From positions 124,001 to 188,000 of the forward strand of contig JAHLTZ010000036.1 in the NCBI GenBank assembly GCA_025786725.1: DNA of 64,000 nucleotides, read 5' to 3'. Source of the DNA: Syncephalis fuscata. Its lineage: Eukaryota > Zoopagomycota > Zoopagomycetes > Zoopagales > Piptocephalidaceae. Below, piece after piece: positions 35,461-49,676 of the stretch. The translations under genes were made by a program, and so were the position numbers. The notes beneath the pieces are model-generated. The model did not search any database. It worked only from the letters and a program-made list of their open reading frames with translations, and had not been told where the DNA came from. Every line of letters begins with the position of its first letter. Positions within the stretch are counted from its first letter, which is position 1.

Positions 35461-36184
35461 ATACTAAAGATTCAATATTTTTATATTATATTATTAAAAT
35501 TTAACATTCACGTTATTAATCTCAATACTCAATTTATTTAACTAATTTTTGTAGTTTAGATAGTAACAATTAGTTTACACAATGGTAAGTATATGTAAAT
35601 GAGTAAAAGTACATACATCAATCTTGTTAGCACATTGATGTTAAGCATTATTTAAAATACACACAGATATTGTGTGCTGGAATTGTCGATGAAAGCAACA
35701 GCAAATTTAAATGATTACAAAATTACTATTTCTATAAATCCAATATGTGAATATCTACTATATATGTACTAATCTATTGATATATTCATAGCATACGTAG
35801 CAATGCTGTGCAGATTGAAGTAAAGGTGATGGTATATATCATTAGCTCATTGATAAGTATCCGAATACTACACTACATCTAGAGATGTTTATCATTTTAA
35901 ATACACTTTATTTAAAACTGACATTCATTTAAACCATATCTTGCTAACAATGCTATCACATGCACCTGTATAAAATGATAATTTATAACCAAAAGCAAGA
36001 AATAGTTGCTTAATCACGTGATGTTGTAGCAGTCAATGAAATGAAACGAGCAACGATGTACAAGGTGTTATGACTCAATTCTTTTTCACACCTTAGCACA
36101 CACACACACACACACCAATTCATTTGCCAAGAATTGTTTTAGTTAAGCTTACTTCAGATCAGCACAACTGTTATACTGTCAATA
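35461..36184. other. Intergenic region with a CA microsatellite
   Basis: About 720 bp, AT-rich. A run of ten CA repeats lies at about 36097-36116, shortly before the next gene. An ATG immediately followed by GTAAGT at 35580 is noted, without a matching exon. Confidence 0.4.
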
Positions 36185-37254
36185 ATGGCTCAAGTATGGA
36201 TGGCAAAGGGTCTTTTGGTGCTAACTTTAGGCGCTGTAGTAGGCATTGCTTACGCTGTTCATGAAATGATGACAAAGAAAGAAGAGGATATGCCACTAAA
36301 TCAAAATCGCGATAGCAGTCCTCCAGCCGATGGGGATGAACAACGTAGACGACGACATTTTGACCAAAGCGCTAATAATTCATCAGGACAAGCTTCTACC
36401 AGCCATAACACTGGCCAAACGCATTCTACTGGAATTAACAATGATAACTCGTTAAGACAAAGAGGTAGTTCTAACACTACAACTATCGAACCATCCCATA
36501 CACCAATCATTGTAAGTTTATTAATACGATGCATATTAATAATGCCTTTACCAATAATCTATTCATTCATTAGCCGCCACCTCGTACATCTTCTATTACC
36601 AGCAGAGAAAATGAACTACAAGAGGAAATGTCATACTTGAATGTTATAGAACAAAGAAACGAGGCTCGTCGTTTGGAATTACAGCAAGAAGAGGAGGAAA
36701 TTGAAAGACGTGCTGCTGCATTAAAGCAAAAACGTCTTGCTCTTGACCAAGAACTGCACTGGTTTCAAAGTACTTTGCCACACGATAACTTTACCGAATC
36801 ATCAATCGATACTGAACCGTATGTCCAACCTGTTACAGTCCCAGACAACTACGAGAATCCAGGATTGATCTGGGCCGCACCTGACGCTGACAGTTCCTCG
36901 CTCTATATTCCTCCACTTAATCCAACAGAAGATATTTTAGCACCGATGTTCCCAGATAGTCCTGTCGATTCCTTTATAAGCTCTATTCTCCCAGATGAAG
37001 AGATATTTTTAGACACGACATCACAACCTATTTACATCGATAATATTACTGTTGCAAATAACATTGATGAACATAAATTAAACGACCAGCCTAGACTTGC
37101 TGAAGGACACAGCGAACAACAGGTAGCGGAAGAAGAAGTAGAAGAAGAAGAAGAAGAAGGCCATCCATTGTTACATGATACTACGCTCGAATCTATTGAT
37201 GCACTTTCTAATCACTTTTCGGAGGATAGTTGGTCAAATATCGGTTCTGAATAA
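36185..37254 (+). CDS. Signal-anchored coiled-coil protein with acidic tail, function unknown
   Basis: Two exons (36185-36511, 36574-37254) join in phase 0 into 335 residues. Residues ~7-27 form one hydrophobic helix (GLLVLTLGAVVGIAYAVHEMM) followed by lysines, an anchor with the bulk in the cytosol. A Ser/Asn/Gln-rich linker leads to a coiled coil (NEARRLELQQEEEEIERRAA, then KQKRLALDQELHWFQ), then a Pro/Asp-rich region and an acidic run (EEEVEEEEEEGHPLL). No family is recognised; the layout suggests an organelle-surface tether or adaptor. Confidence 0.7.
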
Positions 37255-37989
37255 GTTTTGTTTTGTTGTATGATTCATATATTGAGATATAATGCATGTT
37301 ATATTGGTAGTGATTATTGTAGTTAAACAGTCAAGGTTGATAATAAAATTTTGTAAACGAGTTGTTACTATTAGTGCCAATATTATATATTTATTTACAT
37401 TATAGAGTTTTGACGACATAATGAATAGCTTTGGTTGTGAAATGACTTATATTATATTTAATTATTTAATGTACTCGCTATTTATTGATAACATGTTCTA
37501 TAATAATAAGTAGTTTGGACGTCAATTAACATTGGTATTTTAACTCGCTCATATTAACAACAATATACGATCTACATCATCACATTTCCTTTCTCTTTCA
37601 TCATTTAAACAATATTGTTTATCAGTACTTGATTCTAAGCACTGGCAGTTTCAAGGCGTTGCATTAATCTTCCGATTCAGTAATGTGGCTGACATCAGTA
37701 TTTATAATAAATTGTTACAGTGCATCTTTTGCAGTTTATCCTGCCAAACATTAGTACTGCTGATTGTATTCATGCTACTACACTGTAATTTAAATAATAA
37801 ATATTTTCAAAAAAAATTAAGTCTAATATGTTGTAAGTTTTTTGCAATGCTGAGAATTATAAATCAGCACTGGATAAATTATTAGAATGATAAATACGCA
37901 AAATATATGTAGTAAGTTGTTATTCAGTTTGTTTTCATGCAATATTAAGTGTTTGCAGTTTAAATCGTGTCAATAACATTTTACAATAG
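37255..37989. other. Intergenic region
   Basis: About 730 bp, AT-rich, between converging genes. Nothing supported. Confidence 0.35.
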
Positions 37990-39227
37990 TCATGTAATGT
38001 TATTATTTAATAAGCAATATTGCACTGTTATAACAATTGAATCATAACATGTCATTGTTTTATTTAAGCAAATATTGATTAATTGTAAAACTCGTTGTTT
38101 TTTGCCTTTAGTTAAAAGCAAGTTGTCGAGTGCATGTAGATAATTATAATGAGTTTCCAAACCCTTCAGTGACGCGATTGTTTTGGATGCACGCATCTTA
38201 TTCCAGTCGTATTTCCATTGTATCTTTGAATCGTATTTAAATGCATTTATATAGGCGTCTTGGGAAGCATAACCGAGTTTTTTAAAATTTGTTGCAAAAT
38301 AAATTCATTTGTATTCTGAACGTTAATAAGTCCTTTGTTTACTGGGATAGTGTTGTCGAAGTTGAGAATGAATACTTTGTAATCGTCTTTTTCCTCAGTA
38401 AAGCAATACCTAACAATACCATTGATATAAACACTAGTAAACAACAATATATTATATTTACTTTCAATATCCATGTGGACGTACCATTCCACTTTTTTGA
38501 TAACTTCCAGTTCTAATCATAGTTTAGTTTACAATGTATAGGCAATCCAAATCATTATCCTCTACTATTACTCCCCAGATATGGGCTATAAACTCTAACT
38601 GCCTAGCATTATAACTAATTGAAAATTTAGAATGATATCTATTATGTGAAAGCAATAACGATTAAATTTGGCATACCTTTGAGAGTTTTAGAATAAGTTT
38701 TGTATGTTGAGCTACATTTTTGAAGCGGTAGAATATAGCATTTAATATTTTTAGGCAATAGAAATTGATCTCTAGACAACAAGATTATGTGTTTCTCGTT
38801 ACGTTTAGGCTTTAATTCTGGCTTCAATAAATCATGTAATTAAGTATATTTGTCAGTTTTTTGCACGTCTGCTGTTATATAAAACTTACCCGTATACTTT
38901 AATGACGTAATTATTTGTATTCAAATTGATCCACATGCAAATCAAATTGGCTTTTTATTTTACTTTCCTTCAATATAATGTACGTCTTTAATATTGGATT
39001 CTTTACCTGTAAGCTTGAAACCATTCATGGCAAATGGATCAGTGTTGCCGTCCAATTTAATCCCCATAGATTCTACACAAATAATAAGGTTAGTAAATAA
39101 AACAAATAAATTGAAGTAGACACTTGCCAGTGGGCCCAAATAAACTTGTTATAACGTTAGTAGGCGTGGCTTGAGTAACCGATACTAGCATGAGCGCAGT
39201 AGCAGCGATAGCAAAAATGGATTTCAT
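37990..39227 (-). pseudogene. Secreted-protein locus with several frame breaks
   Basis: Starts with a signal peptide (MKSIFAIAATALMLVSVTQA, ATG at 39227) in an exon ending at 39128. The first intron has a GC-AG border (GCAAGT...GTGTAG), and the second exon starts at 39072 (ESMGIKLDGNTDPFAMNGFKLTG). Further down the same strand come stretches that look coding: PELKPKRNEKHIILLSRDQFLLPKN, YNARQLEFIAHIWGVIVEDNDLD, YCFTEEKDDYKVFILNFDN, and GYASQDAYINAFKYDSKIQW to the TGA at 37990. They do not join in one frame; one break is at an A6 run near 38283 where A7 would fit, others lie near 38900-38960. A TATAAATA lies about 120 bp upstream. It is either a decaying effector-type gene or a gene damaged by sequence errors. 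Family unknown. Confidence 0.5.
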
Positions 39228-40240
39228 TGTAAAATGGTTATGTCAAGGTTCAGTCGTCAAATAAAAGGTGGCGTTTTCTATGAGGCTAGTCTGTGAGAAA
39301 AGAAGTATAATGTGATGATTAGACAAATAAACATGCTATAAATGCAGATATTTATAGTAAATATATTATGCGATGGTCTATGTATTTACTATGAGATTGG
39401 ACAAATACGGAATACATATTTCTGTGTAAAAAACATGAAACGAGTACATATAGATAAACCGTAAACAACTAATATCCGCATCTCATTACAGTTCCTAAAA
39501 CTACAAATATTTTGAAATAGCATTCTCATTTTATCTTTATATATTGAGTAATAAAACGAGTAAAACAATAACCTACTATACAGGTGCAGTTAGTTCTTAT
39601 TCTTTGAGCACCGATATTCAAACGAAATTGCAGATTTGTTTGTAAATTCCGCGGATCAAATTACTATTTTCGTTGATACTAATTGGAACTCAGAAATTTC
39701 ATGGTTTAAACACAGATTCTAACAATGTACATTGCAATTAATCCACCATTCAATGACTATTTAAAACATATGAGCAGTTACATAGACTAATATGCTGCGC
39801 TAATGATTTATGTTACAAAGCATTTAAGCTATATTATTAGTTATGTTTACTATATAACAGTAGTTTTAATTTTATTTTATTTTTGTTTATTATAATTAAA
39901 GATGTGCTGATATAATCTAATATACATGCTGTATTTTAAGCTTTAATATAAATGTTGATAAACATTAAAGATTAACATTGTGCGATAGCATCAGGATAAG
40001 GTATTTATTGGTCATCTAAATCGCAGTCTTTAAAATCAGTATTATGACGCTATTACAGATAATTTCAAATTAGTATAACAGCTTTTAATTTTGCCATTGT
40101 TTGGATCATATAGGTAAATACTTTTGTACTAGATAAATAGTGTACTAATATCTAATACATAAATAAACGTTCTAGTTTGTACTGCTTTACATTAGTCATT
40201 ATCAAAAGTATGTAATAGCTTATTTATTGCTAAACTACAT
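39228..40240. other. Intergenic region
   Basis: About 1 kb, strongly AT-rich. It holds the TATA-containing promoter of the secreted locus (39340-39360) and the 3' flank of GMPPA. No ORF supported. Confidence 0.4.
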
Positions 40241-41906
<1,666 letters not shown>

Positions 41907-42070
41907 TTAGCAAACGACAGAATAAACAAACACGCAAGAACGGTAGACAATGTCAGGTAAAGAAGTGTAGGAATAAGGCAAGCGTGGTATTAAATGTGTA
42001 GTGACGCATTTGTCTACTGTGTGTAATATGCCTAGTATGGCTTGTTCAAATAAATTTATTACTCAGACAC

Positions 42071-43884
42071 TTAAGGGGATGTTTTGATATAATTACGTAG
42101 AAATACTTGTCGTTCCTGTACAGCATCCACACCTCGTCGCTTTTCTAACTCACGAATGGCATCCTCATTATCATTATCATTGCTACTATTAATGTAAGAT
42201 AGAATAATACTATCTTCCTTGGATGTCCAGACAAAATCGATACAATCTAGCGTGTAATAAATTGGTTAATCGAATATAGCATTATTAATGGATAGACTTA
42301 CTTTGCTTGCCTAAACGAAGATATCTACGGGCCAGGCTTACATTGCCTGAACATGCCTCTAAAGCCTTCATAGCCTTTTGACCTGTTACTTTAGCCTCAT
42401 CTCTTAATTGTTTAATAAGACGTAGAACTGCTAATTTTTGTCTATCCGCTAGTCCAATTGGCTCTGTAGTTGAATCTACGTCTAATTCAACATCGTTTCA
42501 TCACTCTGTTCAGGCGTGCTGTCACAATGTCCAAGAATAAACGATCGTTCTTTAAATTTAGGCTCTGGAGCGTTTAACTCTAGTGGAACATTTTCATCGT
42601 CACTATCTGATAATAATGATAACATGGGCTGTTGATCGGCACTTGAACGAGTCCGTTTTCGTCTATGGCTTATTTCCTGGTCAGAATCATTATCGTCATT
42701 ATTGTTATTAGTGTCGACATTGTTATTATTGCTATTAATGTCGGTATTGTTATTATTGACTATGATAGTCTCATTATCGGCAAATGATACTTGTTTGCGT
42801 GATCGTTTTCTTGATTGTGTAGTATCTGTACTTAAAAAAGTATCATTTTCTATCATTATTATTATATTAACTGTTAGTTTAAAACTTAATCTACTTAATT
42901 GATTACTTACGACAAGGAGAATCGGCTAATATAGTTGATTGATCAAATAAATGTTGTGGTATTATAGTTTTTTGGTCTACAGATCGTAGCACCATACTTG
43001 TTTGCTTGTCTTTTACAGTACTTTTGGGCGTATTTACTAAAGACTCATTGTTTGGTATATCGTTTAGACCAAAAAATGATTCATTTAAAAGCCTTTCAAG
43101 TTCGCTGTCATAAGCCAATGGATCTTGATCACGAAACTCGGCAAAAAACGACGAGGATTGTCTTGGATTAAACGGTGATTGTGGTGGAAGATTCTGAAAT
43201 GATCGCTCAACATTCCTTAGATTTTCATCTAATAAACCATTTAATTAATACTATAGTATTACTATAACTATTTACTTACCTTTCTTTCTTTTAACCCATC
43301 TTGAAGAAGGACTAAATAGTTGACTATTTTGTGTTTCATTATTCAATGGATTGGTTAAGAATCTTCGGTTATTATTCAAATAAGCTGATCCAAGTATTGA
43401 ACGAGCGTCATTCTGAGTATCTTCTGGCCAAGCTAATGAGCGGCTAGATAGAAATGACGTTTCTTCCATTTCATCCGTCAGACTGACTTTTAACATGTCA
43501 TCTGGATTATAATCGTCATCTATATGATCATTTGTATAAAATGGACTACTAAAACGTATTAATATTCAACTATATTACACGTATATTTCATTACCGTGAT
43601 TGGCCGTTGCCTAACATTGATTTTGAAAACATCAAATCCATTGAAAGTGAATCCTCCCAAGTGGAATCATGTGGCATAGAAGCTACTCTAGTCTGATCAT
43701 CTTTTAACTCGGTTGCATCACTCTGTGCTGGCTTGTTACGACCAGACGGTTGATCTCTACTGGTCGGCAATCTTGTTACAGTTTTATTTAACTGGCTATT
43801 GTCAGCCGCTGCTTGTGAGGCATAGAGTAGCTCATTGGTAAACGGCTCTTGAGACATAAACTTCAACGCGTTTTGTTTTTCCAT
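42071..43884 (-). CDS. RAP1-like telomere protein (TERF2IP-type C-terminal domain)
   Basis: Exons: 43884-43595, 43548-43280, 43228-42911, 42849-42302, 42246-42071, about 530 residues. The last ~100 residues fit the RAP1 C-terminal (RCT) domain: helix RLIKQLRDEAKVTGQKAMKAL, then EACSGNVSLARRYLRLGKQ, then FVWTSKEDSIILS and EDAIRELEKRRGVDAVQERQVFLR, the same order as in human TERF2IP. The long N-terminal part is low-complexity, rich in Ser, Asn and Asp, with a basic RKRSRKQVSFAD patch; no BRCT or Myb domain is evident. One frame break near 42493-42497 (AAAC where AAAAC fits) separates this part from the RCT. The name rests on the RCT only. Confidence 0.65.
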
Positions 43885-44560
43885 AATGACTAACGAATAT
43901 ATAGTTATGTTTAAACAGACTATAATCACTTAAACTATTGAGATCAGCAGTAAATAAAGCTAAATGTTCAATAAAGAAGTGCAATTGTTTTGTAGAAGTT
44001 TTAAAACAATAACAAATAGAAACTAAAAGAATGAAATGATTATGATTATTGGTGTTGTTTACTTTAAGCCCCTACTTTTTTGGAAATAAAATATATGGAA
44101 CTCAATTTCAATCCGTCTTCCCAGAAATCACATTTATTGCACCATAGAATATGGCAAGTCAAATCTATTCTTATAGATATGTTTACAGTTATTTTATTTA
44201 ACATTCAATAAACACTGTTGCTTATATACTGAATATAACGCTTAACAATTTAGCTGTCAATTATAATATCATGTTCTATGATAATGACATTGTTTATGCA
44301 TTGAAATCCATCCTTTTTATTTTATTGATAACATTGTTCTATGAATATACTTGTCTTTATTGTTTGTTATCTATTCTTATTACACTCATTGTTTTACTGA
44401 TGACATTGTTTTATAATTATATTTGCTTTTATACTATTAATTTTTATTCTTTCTTTTATTCCACCGCTTAAACAATCCTTTTATCTGTATTTCAATTTGT
44501 TCATAGTCTTTTTATCTACAACTCTACTCGATTTATGATTTGTATATATTATTTCATTTA
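43885..44560. other. Intergenic region with a fragment shared with 50.67 kb
   Basis: AT-rich. ACTTTAAGC followed by TTTTTTGGAAATAAAA and CAATTTCAA at 44060-44125 recurs at 50668-50735, probably remains of one mobile-element family. No gene. Confidence 0.45.
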
Positions 44561-45935
44561 TCAATTAAATAAAGATAGCCATTTTACATTAAACAATTTA
44601 TTAATGATTTATTATGATTTGGGGTCAAATAACTAAATTTAATAACATTTGCGTAATTAAACTACATATTCAATCTATTAAACATAAGGACAAGTGGTGA
44701 GTTTTATTTAATCATCACATCATCACATTTATTGTTTGTTTGGTGGCCAAATGACTAATATTTAATAACATTCAAATCTATTGAACATGATGATGGGCGG
44801 TGAGTGACATCAATCATCAAATACTCATCATTATAGATTCATTATCCAGTATGCATATATTCAGTACACATATATACTCTATTCACTTACATCATTCCAA
44901 TTCTGTTCCACGCCACTATATATCATTCTACAATATACTAGACAAATTCTATTATTTATATTTTTTATTCATTCCATTCATTAAGTTATATCTACTATAA
45001 CTATAGCATCATTTCTATACTTTTTACCATATATTTATTACTTTATATATTACTTTATAATCGTCTAGTTTTTCTCTACCCAAAACTAGTTTTATTTTTA
45101 TTCTATTTTATTAATAAATGTCAATTAATCCCAGTTATTGCTCATGTATATATGCTCAATAACTTTGACCTTGCAAATCCCGTTCAATATTGCATATTCA
45201 TTATAATGGTTATCATTTTATTATATATTGGCTATACGCTGTTTATAGCCGTTGTCGGCATGGTTCCAACTCTTTTATTAATAAAATTGACATATCGCAC
45301 TTAGTTTGTTCACTGATTTATATTGATAGAACAGATAATATGGATATGAATAAAGTTATGTTTTATTAGTATTATTTATAAATAAACTAGATCATATCAA
45401 TTAGTCATGATTTTAATATTAATTGTCGTATTGCTATCAGAGGGGGGGAGGAACTGAGCAATCCGATAAGGCAGATAGAACACCGGCAGATAATAATAAA
45501 ATTGAATATTAAGATTAAACTAAGTTTATTGATAAATGTAAATGCATCAACTTTTATAGCTGGCGCGACATACTAATTACGTGGTACGCGGGTACCACGT
45601 GATCCGAATATGCCGCCACATTAATTAAGCAAAATGACGGATATATATAGTACTAGCACATACTGTGATGATATATGCATGCTGGATAATGAATCTATAA
45701 TGATGAGTATTTGATGATTGATGTCACTCACCACCCATCATCATGTTCAATAGATTGGGCGTTATTAAATATTAGTCATTTGGCCACCAAATCACAATAA
45801 ATGTGATGATGTGACGATTAAATAAAACTCGCCACTTGTTTCCCTGTTCAATAGAATGAACTTGTAGTTCAGCTGCGTAAATGTTAGCAACATAGTCATT
45901 TGACTCCAAAGCACATTAAATAGTTAATGAACAGG
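44561..45935. repeat. Fold-back element, copy 2, with central hairpin
   Basis: Plus arm 44590-44860 and minus arm 45665-45935 carry the same sequence inverted (CATGATGATGGGCGGTGAGT against ACTCACCACCCATCATCATG). Between them lie a perfect 9-bp stem with 4-nt loop, ACGTGGTAC-GCGG-GTACCACGT at 45579-45600, and a G7 run near 45442. The plus arm again contains two tandem subunits separated by ATCATCACATCATCACA. 44749-45040 is identical, inverted, to 50879-51170. No transposase is seen. Confidence 0.7.
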
Positions 45936-46663
45936 TTGATATTATTGTTAAATGAGCAATGTCAATGTCGCGATATTAAATGTAGCTAACTACAATACGT
46001 TGATTTATTTTTTATTTACTTAATAAACTAAATAAGATATATAATAACATACTGCTATTATTTTAAAAGTAAAATAATAAGCATACTAGCAACGTTGAAC
46101 TAGTCGAATGATTTATAGTAGATATAGTAGATAATAATTTCATTTTATAATAAATGAATTTAAAAAATAATTAAGAAGAATTTAGACTTATAATTTGTTC
46201 CTTTCTTCAAGCAATTAGTATAAGTATTATTCTATTTAATAAAATAAATAATATTTTTGCAATAAGTTACATAGTTGATAACAATTAACAATTATTTTAC
46301 AAAGGGCCTGAGTTGTTGGTAAGAATATCAATTGAAATTGTTACTTGAAATCAGCAGAACCGGATGTTTATTTGCAAGCTAATCATGCGTATTGATAATG
46401 TGATGCAAATCATATGATAATAGTAGTAGTAATTAATTCGGATTGCCAATTGGTAATCGATATAACTAAGCTTTAACACCAAGTTATTGAATATGCGAAA
46501 TAGTAACAATGAATGCTATAACATTTAAAAAACAATACAATTTAGTATAATCTTATATGATACACTTGTATTTGCGTTGTAATAGTTTCATCTTATTAAT
46601 CAAATAATAAGTAGCTATATTTAAGCGGTGTTTATTAATTTTAATAACCAATTAATTATTTAC
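45936..46663. other. Intergenic region downstream of the oligopeptidase-like gene
   Basis: About 730 bp, extremely AT-rich. No features supported. Confidence 0.35.
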
Positions 46664-49307
46664 TTAATCATGCCATTTTAGATTAAGAGACATTGCCATA
46701 AATGAAAGCTTATCCACAGTTTGACTAATCTGGGTCGTTGATGATTGTACATTAGCATCATAGTTAACACGAAGCATCAATGGATTGGGATTCTTTGGCA
46801 TTTGTATTGAAGTTCAGCAGCTAACTTGTATGAATTTAATGGTGATATACGGTCCAATTGATCCGGTGTATTTAAAAGCAGTGCTGGGTAAATTTTGTTG
46901 GCATTAACATTGTGTAATGGAGAATACCGTAATAAATATTCAAAATCACTTTTAACATCAGGATTGCCAAATCTCGTTGTCCAGGTCCTTCCAAAGAGAG
47001 ATTTGTGAAACCGTAGCATATCCGTGAGACCATAGTCGGTTAGACCGCATCCAAACAATTCGGGTGCCTGATTAGCAGCAGTGGTAACTAGTAAGCTACC
47101 AGTATCAACACCTTGAAGTGTTAGCAATGACGGTTTGGTGTAGCCTTGCTCAGAAAGATATTTGGCAGCACTTTGGAAGTCGTCAAAAGTGTTTTGCTTC
47201 TTTTGTAACATACCATCTTTACGCCAGTCGGAGCCATATTCGCCGCCACCGCGTATGTTAGCGACAGCCACAATACCATTGAAATGTTTGAGGAAAGCAC
47301 CCCATAGCGTATTGAATTGTGGTTTTTGTGATTGAGAGGAACTGCCGTCACTAAATAAGATGGTTGGGTGACTTTTGTCGAGTGAAATTCCTTTGCGTGC
47401 TGTAATAAACATAGGAAACTCTACGTTGTCCTTGCTCTTAACAAATACCTGGCGTGTTTCAAATTCCTCGGGATTGAATCCAGGCGTTTTCAATTCATTT
47501 ACCACAGATAGTGTATTTGATTTAGCATCATAACGGTAAATGGTACCTCGACTCAAAAAAGATTGCACTGAAAAGAATACTTCGGTATGTCTAAAGTCTG
47601 TGTAAATATCGTTCACTGAGCCCATAGGCAATGGTATATCACGGATTTTTTTGCCAGTGCTAAGGTGGTGAATTGATAAAGCACTTTTTGCGTCTTTCAT
47701 ATATTCAAGCAAGAGATAAGCGCCTCCTACAAAATTGGCACTAGTTAAAATGTCTTTTTCATGCTGAGGAACCAAATCGACAAATCCCTTTTCTGGAGCT
47801 GCCATGTCATATGTAATAACTTTAAAACGAGGGGCATTCTTGTCAGAATAGAAATAAAAGCGATCCCCAACATTGGTAATGCTATAAAATTGATTTAGCT
47901 AAATTAACTATATGTATATTGTCACTTACTAATCATGATAGCCGTTCATACCATTTGCTATCTTGTTGAATGTAATATTTTTTGGCACACTTCCATCTTT
48001 ACCCATACGAGCCAACCATACATCTTCGTTACGTTTATTATCAGTAACTCTTACCACTAGCCAGCGGCCATCATCGCCTACCCAAGAGAATAAAGTATAT
48101 GTAGGAGCTTCAGGATATTCAGCAATTAGTTGATCGCTCGACTGTTGTGTACCAAGACGATGGTAGTAAACTTTAGCATTTTCACTGCTGCTTGTTTTGG
48201 TGTTAGCAGCTTTGTCGCCACCACTTGGTTCTAAATAGCCCTAATCAATTGTAAATAAATAAATATAAACAATGTAGATAATAGCTATAACTTACTGTGT
48301 AAAAAAAGCCGAGCTCATCGTGGGACCAGGCAATGTTAAAAAACTTGGTCCACTTGACTTCATCAATTGCATCCTGGCCAGCTTTGCAATGCGGAGTGTT
48401 TTCAACACAACGTACACGTATGGTGCCCCAGTCGCTGCCGCCTTTTCTAATAATATAACCAAAATATTTTCCGGAACTTGAAAATAGATTTCGATTGAGG
48501 GAAACAACATCATTCTTGTCCCATTGGTTTGAATCAAGAAAAACCGTTTTTTCAGCATTCAATGACTTCTGCTTATACAAAATACTTAGATTATCTGAAT
48601 TAGATTGATAAAAAGTAAAGTAATAATTGCCAGCTTTCATTGGAGTATTTATCGAGTCGCCGTTATATAGTTTAGTAACTCTAATAATGTAATAGATAAT
48701 TAGTAGCTATTTTGTTAATACATTTGATGCTACCTACGCGCTTGTATAAGCATCGCGCTGGCTATTTCGGCTTAAGTAAGAGTCTGTCAGTTTGTTCTGG
48801 TCCTTGACAAATGCCTAGTTATTTGTTAGTTTTATTAAAAGCCGATTAGACTAAATCTAACCTTAGTTTCATTGCTTTTAGTATCTTCCAGCCATCGGTA
48901 TGGATCGGCAATCTTATGGCCATGAATGGTCTCGACAACAGACTGGTCTCGACGTACAATAGGATATTTCCAATCGGCCTGACCTGACTTTGAAGGTGTG
49001 TTTTTTGCCGATGCAGTTTGGCTTGACTTGGCGGGTTCGGGTGGGATTACCGACTTCGGGACGGGTAAAGCCTTGTTACCGGTGTCAGGAGTTTTTGCTA
49101 CGACGGGTTGAGCCGAATTGCCAAGATCAAGCGGGTTAGCTTCTGCGGGAATTAAGCATTGTTTTTACCAAAATTATCCAGTATTCGGTACATATTAGTA
49201 ATTACAATAAACATAGTATTTGAGTTCTAAAACCTACTTGTAGTAGGCAAATCCAATTTGATTGCTAGTGCCAGCACAAAAAGTAGCTTATGAAGTGATA
49301 AATGCAT
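46664..49307 (-). CDS. Secreted prolyl-oligopeptidase-like protein lacking catalytic residues
   Basis: Exons: 49307-49238, 49142-48862, 48814-48738, 48680-48296, 48240-47930, 47881-46664, about 780 residues. A signal peptide (LHKLLFVLALAIKLDL) and a Pro/Lys-rich spacer precede the S9A fold: YPIVRRDQSVVETIHGHKIADPYRWLED, the propeller, then the hydrolase domain with VAVANIRGGGEYGSDWRKDGM and FDDFQSAAKYL. Where active enzymes have GGSNGG the protein reads QGVDTGS, so the serine is Asp (codon 47106-47104). The His loop (usually AGHGAGK) reads DANVQSS, and the YGYGGF oxyanion Tyr is lost (FSDGSSS). It should bind peptides but not cleave. A break near 46801 (AAATG for AAAATG) precedes the conserved end LNLKWHD. 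POPs are normally cytosolic; the signal peptide is unusual. Confidence 0.85.
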
Positions 49308-49676
49308 TGTAAGTTTTAAAGGAGTATTAGAGATACGAAAATATAAATTAATCAGTAATCCTAATAATAGTTGGTAGTGAGTTGTTGCTTTACAAATTAA
49401 AAATCATTGCTTTATTTAAATAAGATACTGGGTAAGCAATCGGTTTGTAATATGTAAAAGTTCTCAAATGTAGCTGGTATTTCTGTAGCAATTACCTGTT
49501 TATGATCCCATGCAAAGGACTAGTTGGTTATCGTTTGAAACACTGAGAATACACGTACCATTTTATATTATGCAATTATAAAATGTAATGTAGGGTTATC
49601 CTGTGTATGGTTTTGTCATAAACTATTTTTAACTTGTAGCACTATATAATTTTTTTAATTGCTTAATTCAATAATT
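49308..49676. promoter_or_regulatory. Upstream region of the oligopeptidase-like gene
   Basis: About 370 bp between the start codon at 49307 and a MITE. No distinct TATA box; otherwise unremarkable. Confidence 0.35.
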
